This document shows positions 31,166 through 41,900 of a stretch of DNA of 64,000 nucleotides, piece by piece. This DNA comes from Cordylochernes scorpioides (taxonomy: Eukaryota > Arthropoda > Arachnida > Pseudoscorpiones > Chernetidae). The notes below the pieces were generated by a model. It was not told the DNA's origin. It saw only the letters and a list, made by a program, of their open reading frames with translations, and made no database searches. The position numbers and the translations under genes were made by a program. The stretch covers positions 63,631,634 to 63,695,633 of the forward strand of contig CP092863.1 in assembly GCA_030710605.1 (NCBI GenBank), read 5' to 3'. The first letter of the stretch is position 1. Each line of letters starts with the position of its first letter.

Positions 31166-34074
31166 TAATGGTTATGAAAACATGTCTTGCGCGGAAGAGC
31201 TTTGCTCGATGCAATACCTTGAAATTTATATGTATGTACCTCTACAGACCTATAAGCTTATGTCCATAGTTCACTAAACACCATTTAGCTGCCTTCCATA
31301 GAAAATGCAGGGTATATAACAAAACCAGTCCAATACAATAGTAGAGCGGTCTAGAGATTAATTTGGCGAAACCGCTGAGAGGGTTCACTACTGATGAGCC
31401 AAGCCCTCTCATTCATTAAATCATATCATTGCAGTAAGGTCTGTAGAGATTTAAAAAAGAAACGCATTGCCAGTAAATTTATTTGTGTAAAATTTTAACG
31501 ATAGAGGGCAATAAAATTTAATTTACTAATATATAATGGTTATGAAAACATGTCTTGCGCGGAAGAGCTTTGCTCGATGCAATACCTTGAAATTTATATG
31601 TATGTACCTCTACAGACCTATAAGCTTATGTCCATAGTTCACTAAACACCATTTAGCTGCCTTCCATAGAAAATGCAGGGTATATAACAAAACCAGTCCA
31701 ATACAATAGTAGAGCGGTCTAGAGATTAATTTGGCGAAACCGCTGAGAGGGTTCACTACTGATGAACCAAGCCCTCTCATTCATTAAATCATATCATTGC
31801 AGTAAGGTCTGTAGAGATTTAAAAAAGAAACGCATTGCCAGTAAATTTATTTGTGTAAAATTTTAACGATAGAGGGCAATAAAATTTAATTTACTAATAT
31901 ATAATGGTTATGAAAACATGTCTTGCGCGGAAGAGCTTTGCTCGATGCAATACCTTGAAATTTATATGTATGTACCTCTACAGACCTATAAGCTTATGTC
32001 CATAGTTCACTAAACACCATTTAGCTGCCTTCCATAGAAAATGCAGGGTATATAACAAAACCAGTCCAATACAATAGTAGAGCGGTCTAGAGATTAATTT
32101 GGCGAAACCGCTGAGAGGGTTCACTACTGATGAGCCAAGCCCTCTCATTCATTAAATCATATCATTGCAGTAAGGTCTGTAGAGATTTAAAAAAGAAACG
32201 CATTGCCAGTAAATTTATTTGTGTAAAATTTTAACGATAGAGGGCAATAAAATTTAATTTACTAATATATAATGGTTATGAAAACATGTCTTGCGCGGAA
32301 GAGCTTTGCTCAATGCAATACCTTGAAATTTATATGTATGTACCTCTACAGACCTATAAGCTTATGTCCATAGTTCACTAAACACCATTTAGCTGCCTTC
32401 CATAGAAAATGCAGGGTATATAACAAAACCAGTCCAATACAATAGTAGAGCGGTCTAGAGATTAATTTGGCGAAACCGCTGAGAGGGTTCACTACTGATG
32501 AGCCAAGCCCTCTCATTCATTAAATCATATCATTGCAGTAAGGTCTGTAGAGATTTAAAAAAGAAACGCATTGCCAGTAAATTTATTTGTGTAAAATTTT
32601 AACGATAGAGGGCAATAAAAATTTAATTTACTAATATATAATGGTTATGAAAACATGTCTTGCGCGGAAGAGCTTTGCTCGATGCAATACCTTGAAATTT
32701 ATATGTATGTACCTCTACAGACCTATAAGCTTATGTCCATAGTTCACTAAACACCATTTAGCTGCCTTCCATAGAAAATGCAGGGTATATAACAAAACCA
32801 GTCCAATACAATAGTAGAGCGGTCTAGAGATTAATTTGGCGAAACCGCTGAGAGGGTTCACTACTGATGAGCCAAGCCCTCTCATTCATTAAATCATATC
32901 ATTGCAGTAAGGTCTGTAGAGATTTAAAAAAGAAACGCATTGCCAGTAAATTTATTTGTGTAAAATTTTAACGATAGAGGGCAATAAAATTTAATTTACT
33001 AATATATAATGGTTATGAAAACATGTCTTGCGCGGAAGAGCTTTGCTCGATGCAATACCTTGAAATTTATATGTATGTACCTCTACAGACCTATAAGCTT
33101 ATGTCCATAGTTCACTAAACACCATTTAGCTGCCTTCCATAGAAAATGCAGGGTATATAACAAAACCAGTCCAATACAATAGTAGAGCGGTCTAGAGATT
33201 AATTTGGCGAAACCGCTGAGAGGGTTCACTACTGATGAGCCAAGCCCTCTCATTCATTAAATCATATCATTGCAGTAAGGTCTGTAGAGATTTAAAAAAG
33301 AAACGCATTGCCAGTAAATTTATTTGTGTAAAATTTTAACGATAGAGGGCAATAAAATTTAATTTACTAATATATAATGGTTATGAAAACATGTCTTGCG
33401 CGGAAGAGCTTTGCTCGATGCAATACCTTGAAATTTATATGTATGTACCTCTACAGACCTATAAGCTTATGTCCATAGTTCACTAAACACCATTTAGCTG
33501 CCTTCCATAGAAAATGCAGGGTATATAACAAAACCAGTCCAATACAATAGTAGAGCGGTCTAGAGATTAATTTGGCGAAACCGCTGAGAGGGTTCACTAC
33601 TGATGAGCCAAGCCCTCTCATTCATTAAATCATATCATTGCAGTAAGGTCTGTAGAGATTTAAAAAAGAAACGCATTGCCAGTAAATTTATTTGTGTAAA
33701 ATTTTAACGATAGAGGGCAATAAAATTTAATTTACTAATATATAATGGTTATGAAAACATGTCTTGCGCGGAAGAGCTTTGCTCGATGCAACACCTTGAA
33801 ATTTATATGTATGTACCTCTACAGACCTATAAGCTTATGTCCATAGTTCACTAAACACCATTTAGCTGCCTTCCATAGAAAATGCAGGGTATATAACAAA
33901 ACCAGTCCAATACAATAGTAGAGCGGTCTAGAGATTAATTTGGCGAAACCGCTGAGAGGGTTCACTACTGATGAGCCAAGCCCTCTCATTCATTAAATCA
34001 TATCATTGCAGTAAGGTCTGTAGAGATTTAAAAAAGAAACGCATTGCCAGTAAATTTATTTGTGTAAAATTTTA
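31166..34074 (+). repeat. Tandem array of eight 368-bp structured units
   Basis: Units start with TAATGGTTATGAAAACATG at 31166, 31534, 31902, 32270, 32639, 33007, 33375 and 33743; spacing is 368 except one 369. The last unit stops about 35 bases short. Units differ by only single changes, such as G to A in GATGAGCC of unit 2, CAATGC in unit 4 and AACACC in unit 8. Such uniformity implies very recent concatemer formation. No unit has a coding frame. Confidence 0.95.
31240..31448 (+). ncRNA. Candidate RNA with scrambled hammerhead core (unit 1)
   Basis: Bounded by the inverted ends CTCTACAGACCT and AGGTCTGTAGAG. Core at 31345-31410: AGCGGTC then TAG (cleavage strand); TTGGC, GAAA, CCGCT; CTA, CTGATGA, GCCAA. 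Helix III AGCGGU/ACCGCU, helix I UAG/CUA and helix II GCCAA/UUGGC all pair, with the G10.1-C11.1 and A15.1-U16.1 pairs in place. The first two strands also form a hairpin, and the third lies in the loop of GAGAGGG/CCCTCTC, so helices I and II would be loop-loop contacts. The same structure recurs in all eight units. Confidence 0.55.
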
Positions 34075-34089
34075 ATAATATAAATGAGT
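34075..34089. other. 15-bp direct repeat, right flank of the array
   Basis: ATAATATAAATGAGT, identical to 29336-29350. Confidence 0.7.
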
Positions 34090-34101
34090 TTTAAAAATTG
34101 T

Positions 34102-34113
34102 TAAAAAAAAAAA
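34102..34113 (-). terminator. Pol III terminator of tRNA-Gly
   Basis: A-run on the plus strand, so a run of at least ten T on the transcribed sense strand directly after the tRNA 3' end. Confidence 0.75.
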
Positions 34114-34184
34114 TGCATCGGCCGGGAATCGAACCCTGGCCGCCCGCGTGGCAGGCGAGCATTCTACCACTGAACCACCGATGC
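34114..34184 (-). tRNA. tRNA-Gly (anticodon GCC)
   Basis: A 71-nt cloverleaf on the minus strand: acceptor GCATCGG/CCGATGC, D arm with GGTTCAGTGGTAGAA, anticodon loop TGCCACG with GCC, and T loop GTTCGATTC. One A-C mismatch occurs in the T stem (CCAGG against CCCGG). Boxes A and B match the pol III consensus, and a long T run follows on the minus strand (34102-34113). It lies 24 bp beyond the 15-bp duplication of the 368-bp array. Confidence 0.93.
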
Positions 34185-34439
34185 TTTAAAAAAATCAAAT
34201 TCATTTATCGTTGCGACCAGTGCTGCGCCCTAGCGGTAAAAGACTGGAACTAACGCTTTTTGGTTTTTTATTTATAAAAAAAAGTACATTAACTTTTTTA
34301 GTTTTTTGAATAGCCTATATGTTAAACGAAATCTTCAGCTACCTACATGCGAAATTCCATAATGATTGAGTCAGTAGAATTTGCGTGATGCGATAACAAA
34401 CATCGATTTCGCATTTCATTTTTATACATATATATATAT

Positions 34440-35553
34440 ATATCTATATATATAAAAATGAATGTATGTCTGTTTGTTTGTTTGTTTGTTTGTTTGTTTG
34501 TCCTTTATGCCTGACCAAACCACTCATTGGATCGCCATGAAACTTTGGGAAGTTATTTAGTATAGTACTGGGAAGGTTTCTAGCAAATAAAATTTTTGAA
34601 ATAACTTTTCGCCTAGAAATAATCAAGATAAATATTATAATTTATCTGTTATAATTCAACAATCTGCTCTAAATATTATCATGATGATACGATGATTTTG
34701 TAATGTAGAAAATTAGGAAAGACAAAATTCAGGATGACACGGCAATTTATTTGAGACAAGAATAATGATACAATTCAAAGGCACTATTCCTTTAACTTCC
34801 AATTACCGAGGGAACCAATTAATATTGATTTTATTCAACTTATCGAGTATTTTTCAAGGGACCGGGAAAAAAATGTTCACTTTATCGAGAGATTCGTTAG
34901 ACAAACTTTTACTCGGGTAAAACCCGGGCGAATCTTAAATATTATTTATCAAAAGTAAGATTATCTCAACAATGAAGAATGAATGTAAGATAAAAAGCCA
35001 ACAATAAAGAGTGAATGTAAGATAAAAAGCCAACAATGAATAGTAAATGTAATATAAAAAGCCAACAATGAAGAATGAATGTAAGATAAAAAGCCAACAA
35101 TGAAGAGTAAATATAATATAAAAAGCCAACAATGAAGAATGAATGTAAGATAAAAAGCCAACAATGAAGAGTAAATATAATATAAAAAGCCAACAATGAA
35201 GAGTGAATGTGAGATAAAAAGCCAACAATGAAGAGTGAATGTAATATAAAAAGCCAACAATGAAGAATGAATGTAAGATAAAAAGCCAACAATGAAGAGT
35301 AAATCTCTATCTATCTATATATATAAAATTGAAATAATATTATCATGCATATAGAAAAAAATGATTATATGCCTCTTCTTTATGCCGGACCAAACTACTC
35401 ATTTCATCGACATTTTTGAAAGTAAAACAGTGTAAACGGTATTAAATATGTATAATGGAACAATGGCTTAAAATATAATAGAAAGTGAGCTGAATGAAGA
35501 CAAAAAAAAATGTTAAGAATTCCCTATGAATTGAAATGAAGTGATTTTGGATA
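34440..35553 (+). repeat. CCCGGG-family repeat, first copy of an exact duplication
   Basis: Starts TATATATAAAAATGAATGTA with (TTTG)n, then GACCAAACCACTCATTGGAT, and the CCCGGGCG end near 34925; it continues through a 32-bp minisatellite (34950-35310) to 35553. The whole segment recurs at 35728-36841 with no difference that I can see. Not coding. Confidence 0.85.
34950..35310. repeat. 32-bp minisatellite, about 11 copies
   Basis: Unit AAAAAGCCAACAATGAAGAG followed by a 12-base part (TGAATGTAAGAT). A 32-bp period keeps all three minus-strand frames open, which yields three overlapping false reading frames. Confidence 0.85.
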
Positions 35554-35727
35554 TCTATATATATAAAAATGAATGTATGTCTGTTTGTTTGTTTGTTTGT
35601 TTGTTTGTTTGTCCTTTATGCCTGACCAAACCACTCATTGGATCGCCATGAAACTTTGGGAAGTTATTTAGTATAGTACTGGGAAGGTTTCTAGCAAATA
35701 AAATTTTTGAAATAACTTTTCGCCTAG
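35554..35727 (+). repeat. Extra 5' segment of the duplicated repeat
   Basis: About 175 bp identical to the first part of the flanking copies (TATATATAAAAATGAATG to CGCCTAGAAA). The arrangement is therefore A-B-A-A-B, consistent with unequal exchange or slippage between A segments. Confidence 0.8.
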
Positions 35728-36841
35728 AAATCTATATATATAAAAATGAATGTATGTCTGTTTGTTTGTTTGTTTGTTTGTTTGTTTGTCCTTTATGCCT
35801 GACCAAACCACTCATTGGATCGCCATGAAACTTTGGGAAGTTATTTAGTATAGTACTGGGAAGGTTTCTAGCAAATAAAATTTTTGAAATAACTTTTCGC
35901 CTAGAAATAATCAAGATAAATATTATAATTTATCTGTTATAATTCAACAATCTGCTCTAAATATTATCATGATGATACGATGATTTTGTAATGTAGAAAA
36001 TTAGGAAAGACAAAATTCAGGATGACACGGCAATTTATTTGAGACAAGAATAATGATACAATTCAAAGGCACTATTCCTTTAACTTCCAATTACCGAGGG
36101 AACCAATTAATATTGATTTTATTCAACTTATCGAGTATTTTTCAAGGGACCGGGAAAAAAATGTTCACTTTATCGAGAGATTCGTTAGACAAACTTTTAC
36201 TCGGGTAAAACCCGGGCGAATCTTAAATATTATTTATCAAAAGTAAGATTATCTCAACAATGAAGAATGAATGTAAGATAAAAAGCCAACAATAAAGAGT
36301 GAATGTAAGATAAAAAGCCAACAATGAATAGTAAATGTAATATAAAAAGCCAACAATGAAGAATGAATGTAAGATAAAAAGCCAACAATGAAGAGTAAAT
36401 ATAATATAAAAAGCCAACAATGAAGAATGAATGTAAGATAAAAAGCCAACAATGAAGAGTAAATATAATATAAAAAGCCAACAATGAAGAGTGAATGTGA
36501 GATAAAAAGCCAACAATGAAGAGTGAATGTAATATAAAAAGCCAACAATGAAGAATGAATGTAAGATAAAAAGCCAACAATGAAGAGTAAATCTCTATCT
36601 ATCTATATATATAAAATTGAAATAATATTATCATGCATATAGAAAAAAATGATTATATGCCTCTTCTTTATGCCGGACCAAACTACTCATTTCATCGACA
36701 TTTTTGAAAGTAAAACAGTGTAAACGGTATTAAATATGTATAATGGAACAATGGCTTAAAATATAATAGAAAGTGAGCTGAATGAAGACAAAAAAAAATG
36801 TTAAGAATTCCCTATGAATTGAAATGAAGTGATTTTGGATA
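35728..36841 (+). repeat. Second copy of the exact duplication
   Basis: Matches 34440-35553 at an offset of 1288 bp, including the 32-bp minisatellite (36238-36598). Confidence 0.85.
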
Positions 36842-37150
36842 TAAAATATAAAAAAAAAACTCGATTGATACACATTTAAAATGGTTAAAATGGCATTTAT
36901 TAAGCCAAACAGTGTGAAAAAGTAGATACAGTAGAGCTTCCATTGAGAGGATGCCTAAAATCGTAGCTTAAACCGTCTCTCCGAGAGGCAGTCTCTTATT
37001 AAAGGTCTATTAGAGATTCTTTAATATCAATTAGAACCTCCAATGAGAGACCACCTACAGGAGAAACAAGTTGAGTCATGTTTTTAGGTGGTCTTTCTTA
37101 AGAGACTCTATTTACATATATTAAAATCAACATTTTCTTACTGTTACGTT
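36842..37150. other. Spacer with short inverted segments
   Basis: Contains GAGAGGATGCCTAAAATCG and AGACCACCTACAGG-type short inverted repeats (36935-37105), perhaps a MITE relic. No gene. Confidence 0.3.
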
Positions 37151-37159
37151 TAATTACTG

Positions 37160-37915
37160 CTAATCTATATATATAAATTTGAATGTCTGTCTGTACTCTA
37201 TAGATTCAAAAACCATACATCCAATCGCCGTGAAATTTTGGAATATTATTAGGTATATCACCGGGAAGGTTTTTGAAAAATAATTTCATGAATATCTTGA
37301 ATATCCTTAGAGTTATTTGCAGATTTGTAGATTTAACTCGCAAGCAGCGCCCCCATTGTGACGATGATAACAAGTTTTCTTATCGCTAAGTTTGTTATCT
37401 TAAATATTATTTATCAAAAGTAAGATTATCTCAGGATGACACGGCAATTTATTTGCGACAAGAATAATGATACAATTCCAAGGCGAAGATACTATTCCTT
37501 TAACTTCCAATTACCGAGGGAACCAATTAATATTGATTTTATTCAACTTATCGAGTATTTCTCAAGGGACCGGGAAAAAATGTTCACTAGATAAAACTAT
37601 GATTTTCTAATGTAGAAAATTAGGAAAGACAAAATTCAGGATGACAAGGCACACAGGGACCGGGAAAAAATGTTCACTTTATCGAGAGATTCAAATTTAC
37701 GAGTTTCAAATTATCAAATATATCTTTTTTATTTTTTAATAAGTTTTTAGATAATTGTTTTAACAAATGTTCGCTAGACAAACCTTTACTCGGGTAAAAC
37801 CCCGGGCGAAGCCGAGTACGTTTTATAAGTTTAAAGAGAATTGTTTTAACAAATGTTCGTTAGACAAACATTCACTCGGGTAAAACCCGGGCGAAGCCGG
37901 GCGGGTCCGCTAGTA
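37160..37915 (+). repeat. CCCGGG-family repeat, composite
   Basis: Begins ATCTATATATATAAATTTGA and ends CCCGGGCGAAGCCGGGCGGG then TCCGCTAGT at about 37912. Internal blocks (TTAACTTCCAATTACCGAGG; GGACCGGGAAAAAATGTTC) appear in duplicate, so the copy is rearranged. Confidence 0.6.
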
Positions 37916-38649
37916 TATATAATATAATATAATATATAATATAATAAAGGAATTACATTGTATGTGATGATGATAACAAAAATGAATTTTTAAATTAATA
38001 TATATATAATTCATTGAGAAAAAAAGAAATAATTAATTATCAAATTCACAAAAGTGACAATATCATATTCAAAACTAGCGGATGTACCCGGCTTCGCCCG
38101 GGTTTTACCCGAGTAAAGGTTTGTCTAACGAATCTCTCGATAAAGTGAACATTTTTTCCCGGTCCCTTGAAAAATACTCGATAAGTTGAATAAAATCAAT
38201 ATTAATTGGTTCCCTCGGTAATTGGAAGTTAAAGGAATAATATCTTGCCTTGGAATTGTATCATTATTCTTGTATAGATGTACCCGGCTTCGCCCGGGAT
38301 TTACCCGAGTAAAGGTTTGTCTAATGAATCTATCGATAAAGTGAACATTTTTTCCCGCTCCCTTGAAAAATACTCGATAAGTTGAATAAAATCAATATTA
38401 ATTGGTTCCCTCGGTAATTGGAATTTAAAGGAATAGTATCTTGCCTTTGAATTGTATCATTATTCTTGTCTCAAATAAATTGCCGTGTCATCCTGAATTT
38501 TGTCTTTCCTAATTTTCTAAATTACAAAATCATCGTATCATCATGATAATATTTAGAGCAGATTGTTGAATTATAACAGATAAATTAGAATATTTATCTT
38601 GATTATTTCTAGGCGAAAAGTTATTTCAAAATTTTTTTTGCTAGAAACC

Positions 38650-38857
38650 TGTTGGAATAATCAATTACAACATTCTACTCTTCTTTTATTTGTTTTTGAC
38701 CAGTTGACCGCCATGTATATAAATTATTTCTATCATTGTCGTATTGGAGTATGTAAAGCAAGCTGCTTTAACTTTATGTAAAATTAGAGCATAACTTAAT
38801 AAAACTTTCTATCTTTAAAGACAATTTCCCGGCATTCTCCTTCCTATTTTTTCAACA
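38650..38857 (+). repeat. 5' LTR of copia element
   Basis: 208 bp, TGTTGG...CAACA. Contains TATATAAATT (38714-38723) as a possible TATA box and AATAAAAC (38799) as a possible polyadenylation signal. Confidence 0.93.
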
Positions 38858-38874
38858 GGTTATGGGCCCAGAAC
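38858..38874 (+). other. Primer binding site of copia element
   Basis: GGTTATGGGCCCAGAAC directly follows the LTR. Copia-type elements use an internal fragment of initiator tRNA-Met with this complement (established for copia; identity here inferred). Confidence 0.75.
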
Positions 38875-38903
38875 TGATTGCCTAAGAAAATTAAGAATCA
38901 AGC

Positions 38904-41900
38904 ATGTCCAGTCTATATCAAATTGAGAAGTTGAATAAGCAAAACTTTGAGACATGGAGGCTTCAAATGCAAATGATTCTTGTTCACTCTGATCTGTGGA
39001 TTTATGTTAATGAAGCCAATGTCAAACCTGAACCCGGTAACCAAGAGTTTACTAATTGGCAAAATAAGGATCAGAAGGCTCTTGCTACAATTGTATTGAG
39101 CTTGAATCCATCAGAACTAATACATGTTAAGAACTGCAAGACTGCCGAGGAGGCCTGGAAAAAGATAGAAGAAGTTTATCGACCTAAAGGACCTGCGACG
39201 AGAGTTTCCCTGACCAAAAGGCTAATACAGATGAAAATGAGGCCTAAAGATGATTTGAAAGATTACCTGAGTAAATTTACCTCATTAGTGGACAATCTAG
39301 GTGAAATTGGGGCTCAAGTACACGAAGACCTTTTAGTTATACTCTTGCTGTGTAGTCTTCCAGAATCGTATGAAGGATTCAGGACTGCAATAGAAACCAG
39401 AGATGAGCTCCCAAAACTTGAAACTTTAAAGGTCAAGATCATAGAAGAAGATCAAAGACAACGTGAAATGGAGGGAACTTCGTCTGGAGAACAGAATGCA
39501 TTTTTTGGAAATCCAGAAAGAAAAACTACCAATTCCACTAAACCACCAAATCGGAAGGAGTTCAAACTTAACTGCTATTACTGTGGAAAGAAAGGCCACA
39601 AAGCGGCTGACTGCTGGTCAAAAAGGAACTCTAAAAGAAACAATACGCGAATGGCTGCTTCTCTAGGAATTCGAGATGAAAATATTCTTGATGTTAACGA
39701 GTGGTGCCTGGATAGCGGCGCAACTGCACACATGTGCTGCTTAAGAGGCGCATTTTCAGATTTAAGAGAAACAGAGCCAATACCCGTTAAATTAGCGAAC
39801 GACCAAAGCATAGAAGCTTTAGGTACAGGAACGGTAGAATTGGAAGTTTTCGAACATGGTGAACCATTTTTATTAAAATTAGAAAATGTGTTGTTTGTCC
39901 CAGGACTGAAGGGAAATTTGATTTCGGTCAGCACCTGCACAGAAAAATCATTTTTTGTAAAATTTATGAGAGGAAAAGCGGAAATTGTGAATCCATTGAG
40001 GAAAATTTGCATAGAAGCTTACAAAAGAAACGGACTTTACATATTGCGTCAAACTAAATATGCAAAAACGCAATTTACCAGAATGTGTATAGACAAAAAT
40101 AGCAGTGAAATTTGGCATAATAGGTTTGGTCATCTTAATTTTGATGACCTCAAGAAATTGCAGAGAGAGAATTTAGTCAATGGATTACCCAAGGGTGAAT
40201 TTAAAAGTATAACAAGTTGTGAAACTTGTATTAAGGGTAAACAGACTCGATTACCATTCCCAGAAGTCTCTCTGACAAAGTCAACAGAGCCACTGCAACT
40301 TATTCATTCTGACATATGTGGACCGATGAGAACAAAGTCATATGGCGGTGCATTGTACTTCGCAACTTTCATTGACGATTTCTCACGAATGATATTCACT
40401 TTTGTTATGAAACGAAAAAGTGAAATTTTCAAAGGATTTAAAGTATTTAAAAGATTTGCTGAGAAACAAACTGGCAAGAAAATTAAAGCAATTAGAAGTG
40501 ACAATGCTGCAGAGTATTTGAGTTCAGATTTTAAAGAATATTTATCGGAGGAAGGAATTATACATCAGCTCTCAGTTGAATATTCTCCGCAACAAAATGG
40601 AGTTGCTGAAAGAGCGAACAGAACTCTGGTAGAAATGACTAGATGTTTCATAATTCAAGCGAACCTCCCAGATCCACTTTGGGCTGAACTTGTGCATACA
40701 TCTACATACATCAGAAACAGATGCCCAAGAATAAATGAAAGTCGAACTCCGTATGAAATATTTACAGGAAGAAAACCAACCGTTTCTCATTTAAGAATGA
40801 TAGGATGTAAATGTTTCGCTGTTGACAACCGTCCAAGAAGAGGAAAATTCGCTCCTCGCAGTGAAGAATACCGACTGATTGGCTATTCTCCCGAATCAAA
40901 GGCGTACAGATTATGGAAGCCTGGAACAGGCATGATGATAAAAAGTCGAGATGTACGTTTCCTCGAATCTGAAAACTCTACCTCTAGGAATGACGTGGTG
41001 CAAATTGAAGCTATACCACAGAAAAAGGTAGATATACCATTGGAGGAGGAAAGTCTTCAGGATGATGAAAACACTTTGCCCGGAACTGATTCGGAGTTTT
41101 TAGGCGAACCATCAGAAACAATGGAAGTCATCTCGCAGAGAGGAAGAGGAAGACCAAGGTATATTAGAACGGGAAAACCTGGCCGACCAAGAAAGGAATA
41201 TCCTACGGCAAATTTATCCACGCAAGAATTTTCAGAAGTGAAGTACTCCCCAGATCCAAAAGACGCAGAGGAAGCGCTGTCTGGAAAAGATTCTTATTTT
41301 TGGAGGAAAGCAATGAAGGAGGAGTTTGATTCATTGATTGAAAACAAAACTTGGGAACTGGTTGATCCCCCTAAGGGCCAAAACGTAATTGGAAGCAAAT
41401 GGGTATTCAGGAGAAAGTATAGTAGTGATGGTTCTCTTGAACGGTATAAGGCTCGACTTGTAGCAAAAGGTTATTCCCAAAAATACGGTATTGATTATGA
41501 GGAAACCTTTGCACCAGTTGTACGCCACAGTACGATCAGAACAGTTTTAGCCTTGGCCGTTGAATATGATTTGCTGGTCCATCAAATGGATGTTCAGTCT
41601 GCCTTCTTGAATGGTGATGTCAAAGAAGAAATTTACATGACACAACCAGAAAATTTCGAGTCAAAGAAATATCCAAGAAGGGTATGTAAACTAAAGAAGG
41701 CTATATATGGTCTGAAACCGGCTGGAATGACTTGGCATGCAAAGCTCGATTCAGTATTAAAAGAAATGGGCCTAGAACAGATGAAAACTGATAACTGTGT
41801 CTACATTAAAAGAGAAGAAGGAGTTCTTCTGGTCGCAATCTATGTTGATGATTTGATAATTGCAGCTGAAAGAGAAGACACGTTGATATCCTTTAAAGAA

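Noticed and set aside
31345..31410. Simple folding of the scrambled core within one unit as a normal nested hammerhead
   Set aside because: With GAAA before CUGAUGA, the three helices cannot be nested in one linear or circular unit. In addition there is no linker between helix III and the second hairpin, so folding in cis within one unit looks strained; contacts between units or molecules are more plausible.
31166..34074. Regularly spaced repeats resembling a CRISPR array
   Set aside because: The entire 368-bp unit repeats with no variable spacer, and the sequence is clearly eukaryotic.
34935..35292. Three overlapping minus-strand reading frames of about 100 codons, repeated at 36223-36580
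   Set aside because: They arise from a 32-bp minisatellite, which keeps every frame open when the unit lacks stops. The products are low-complexity and identical in all frames.
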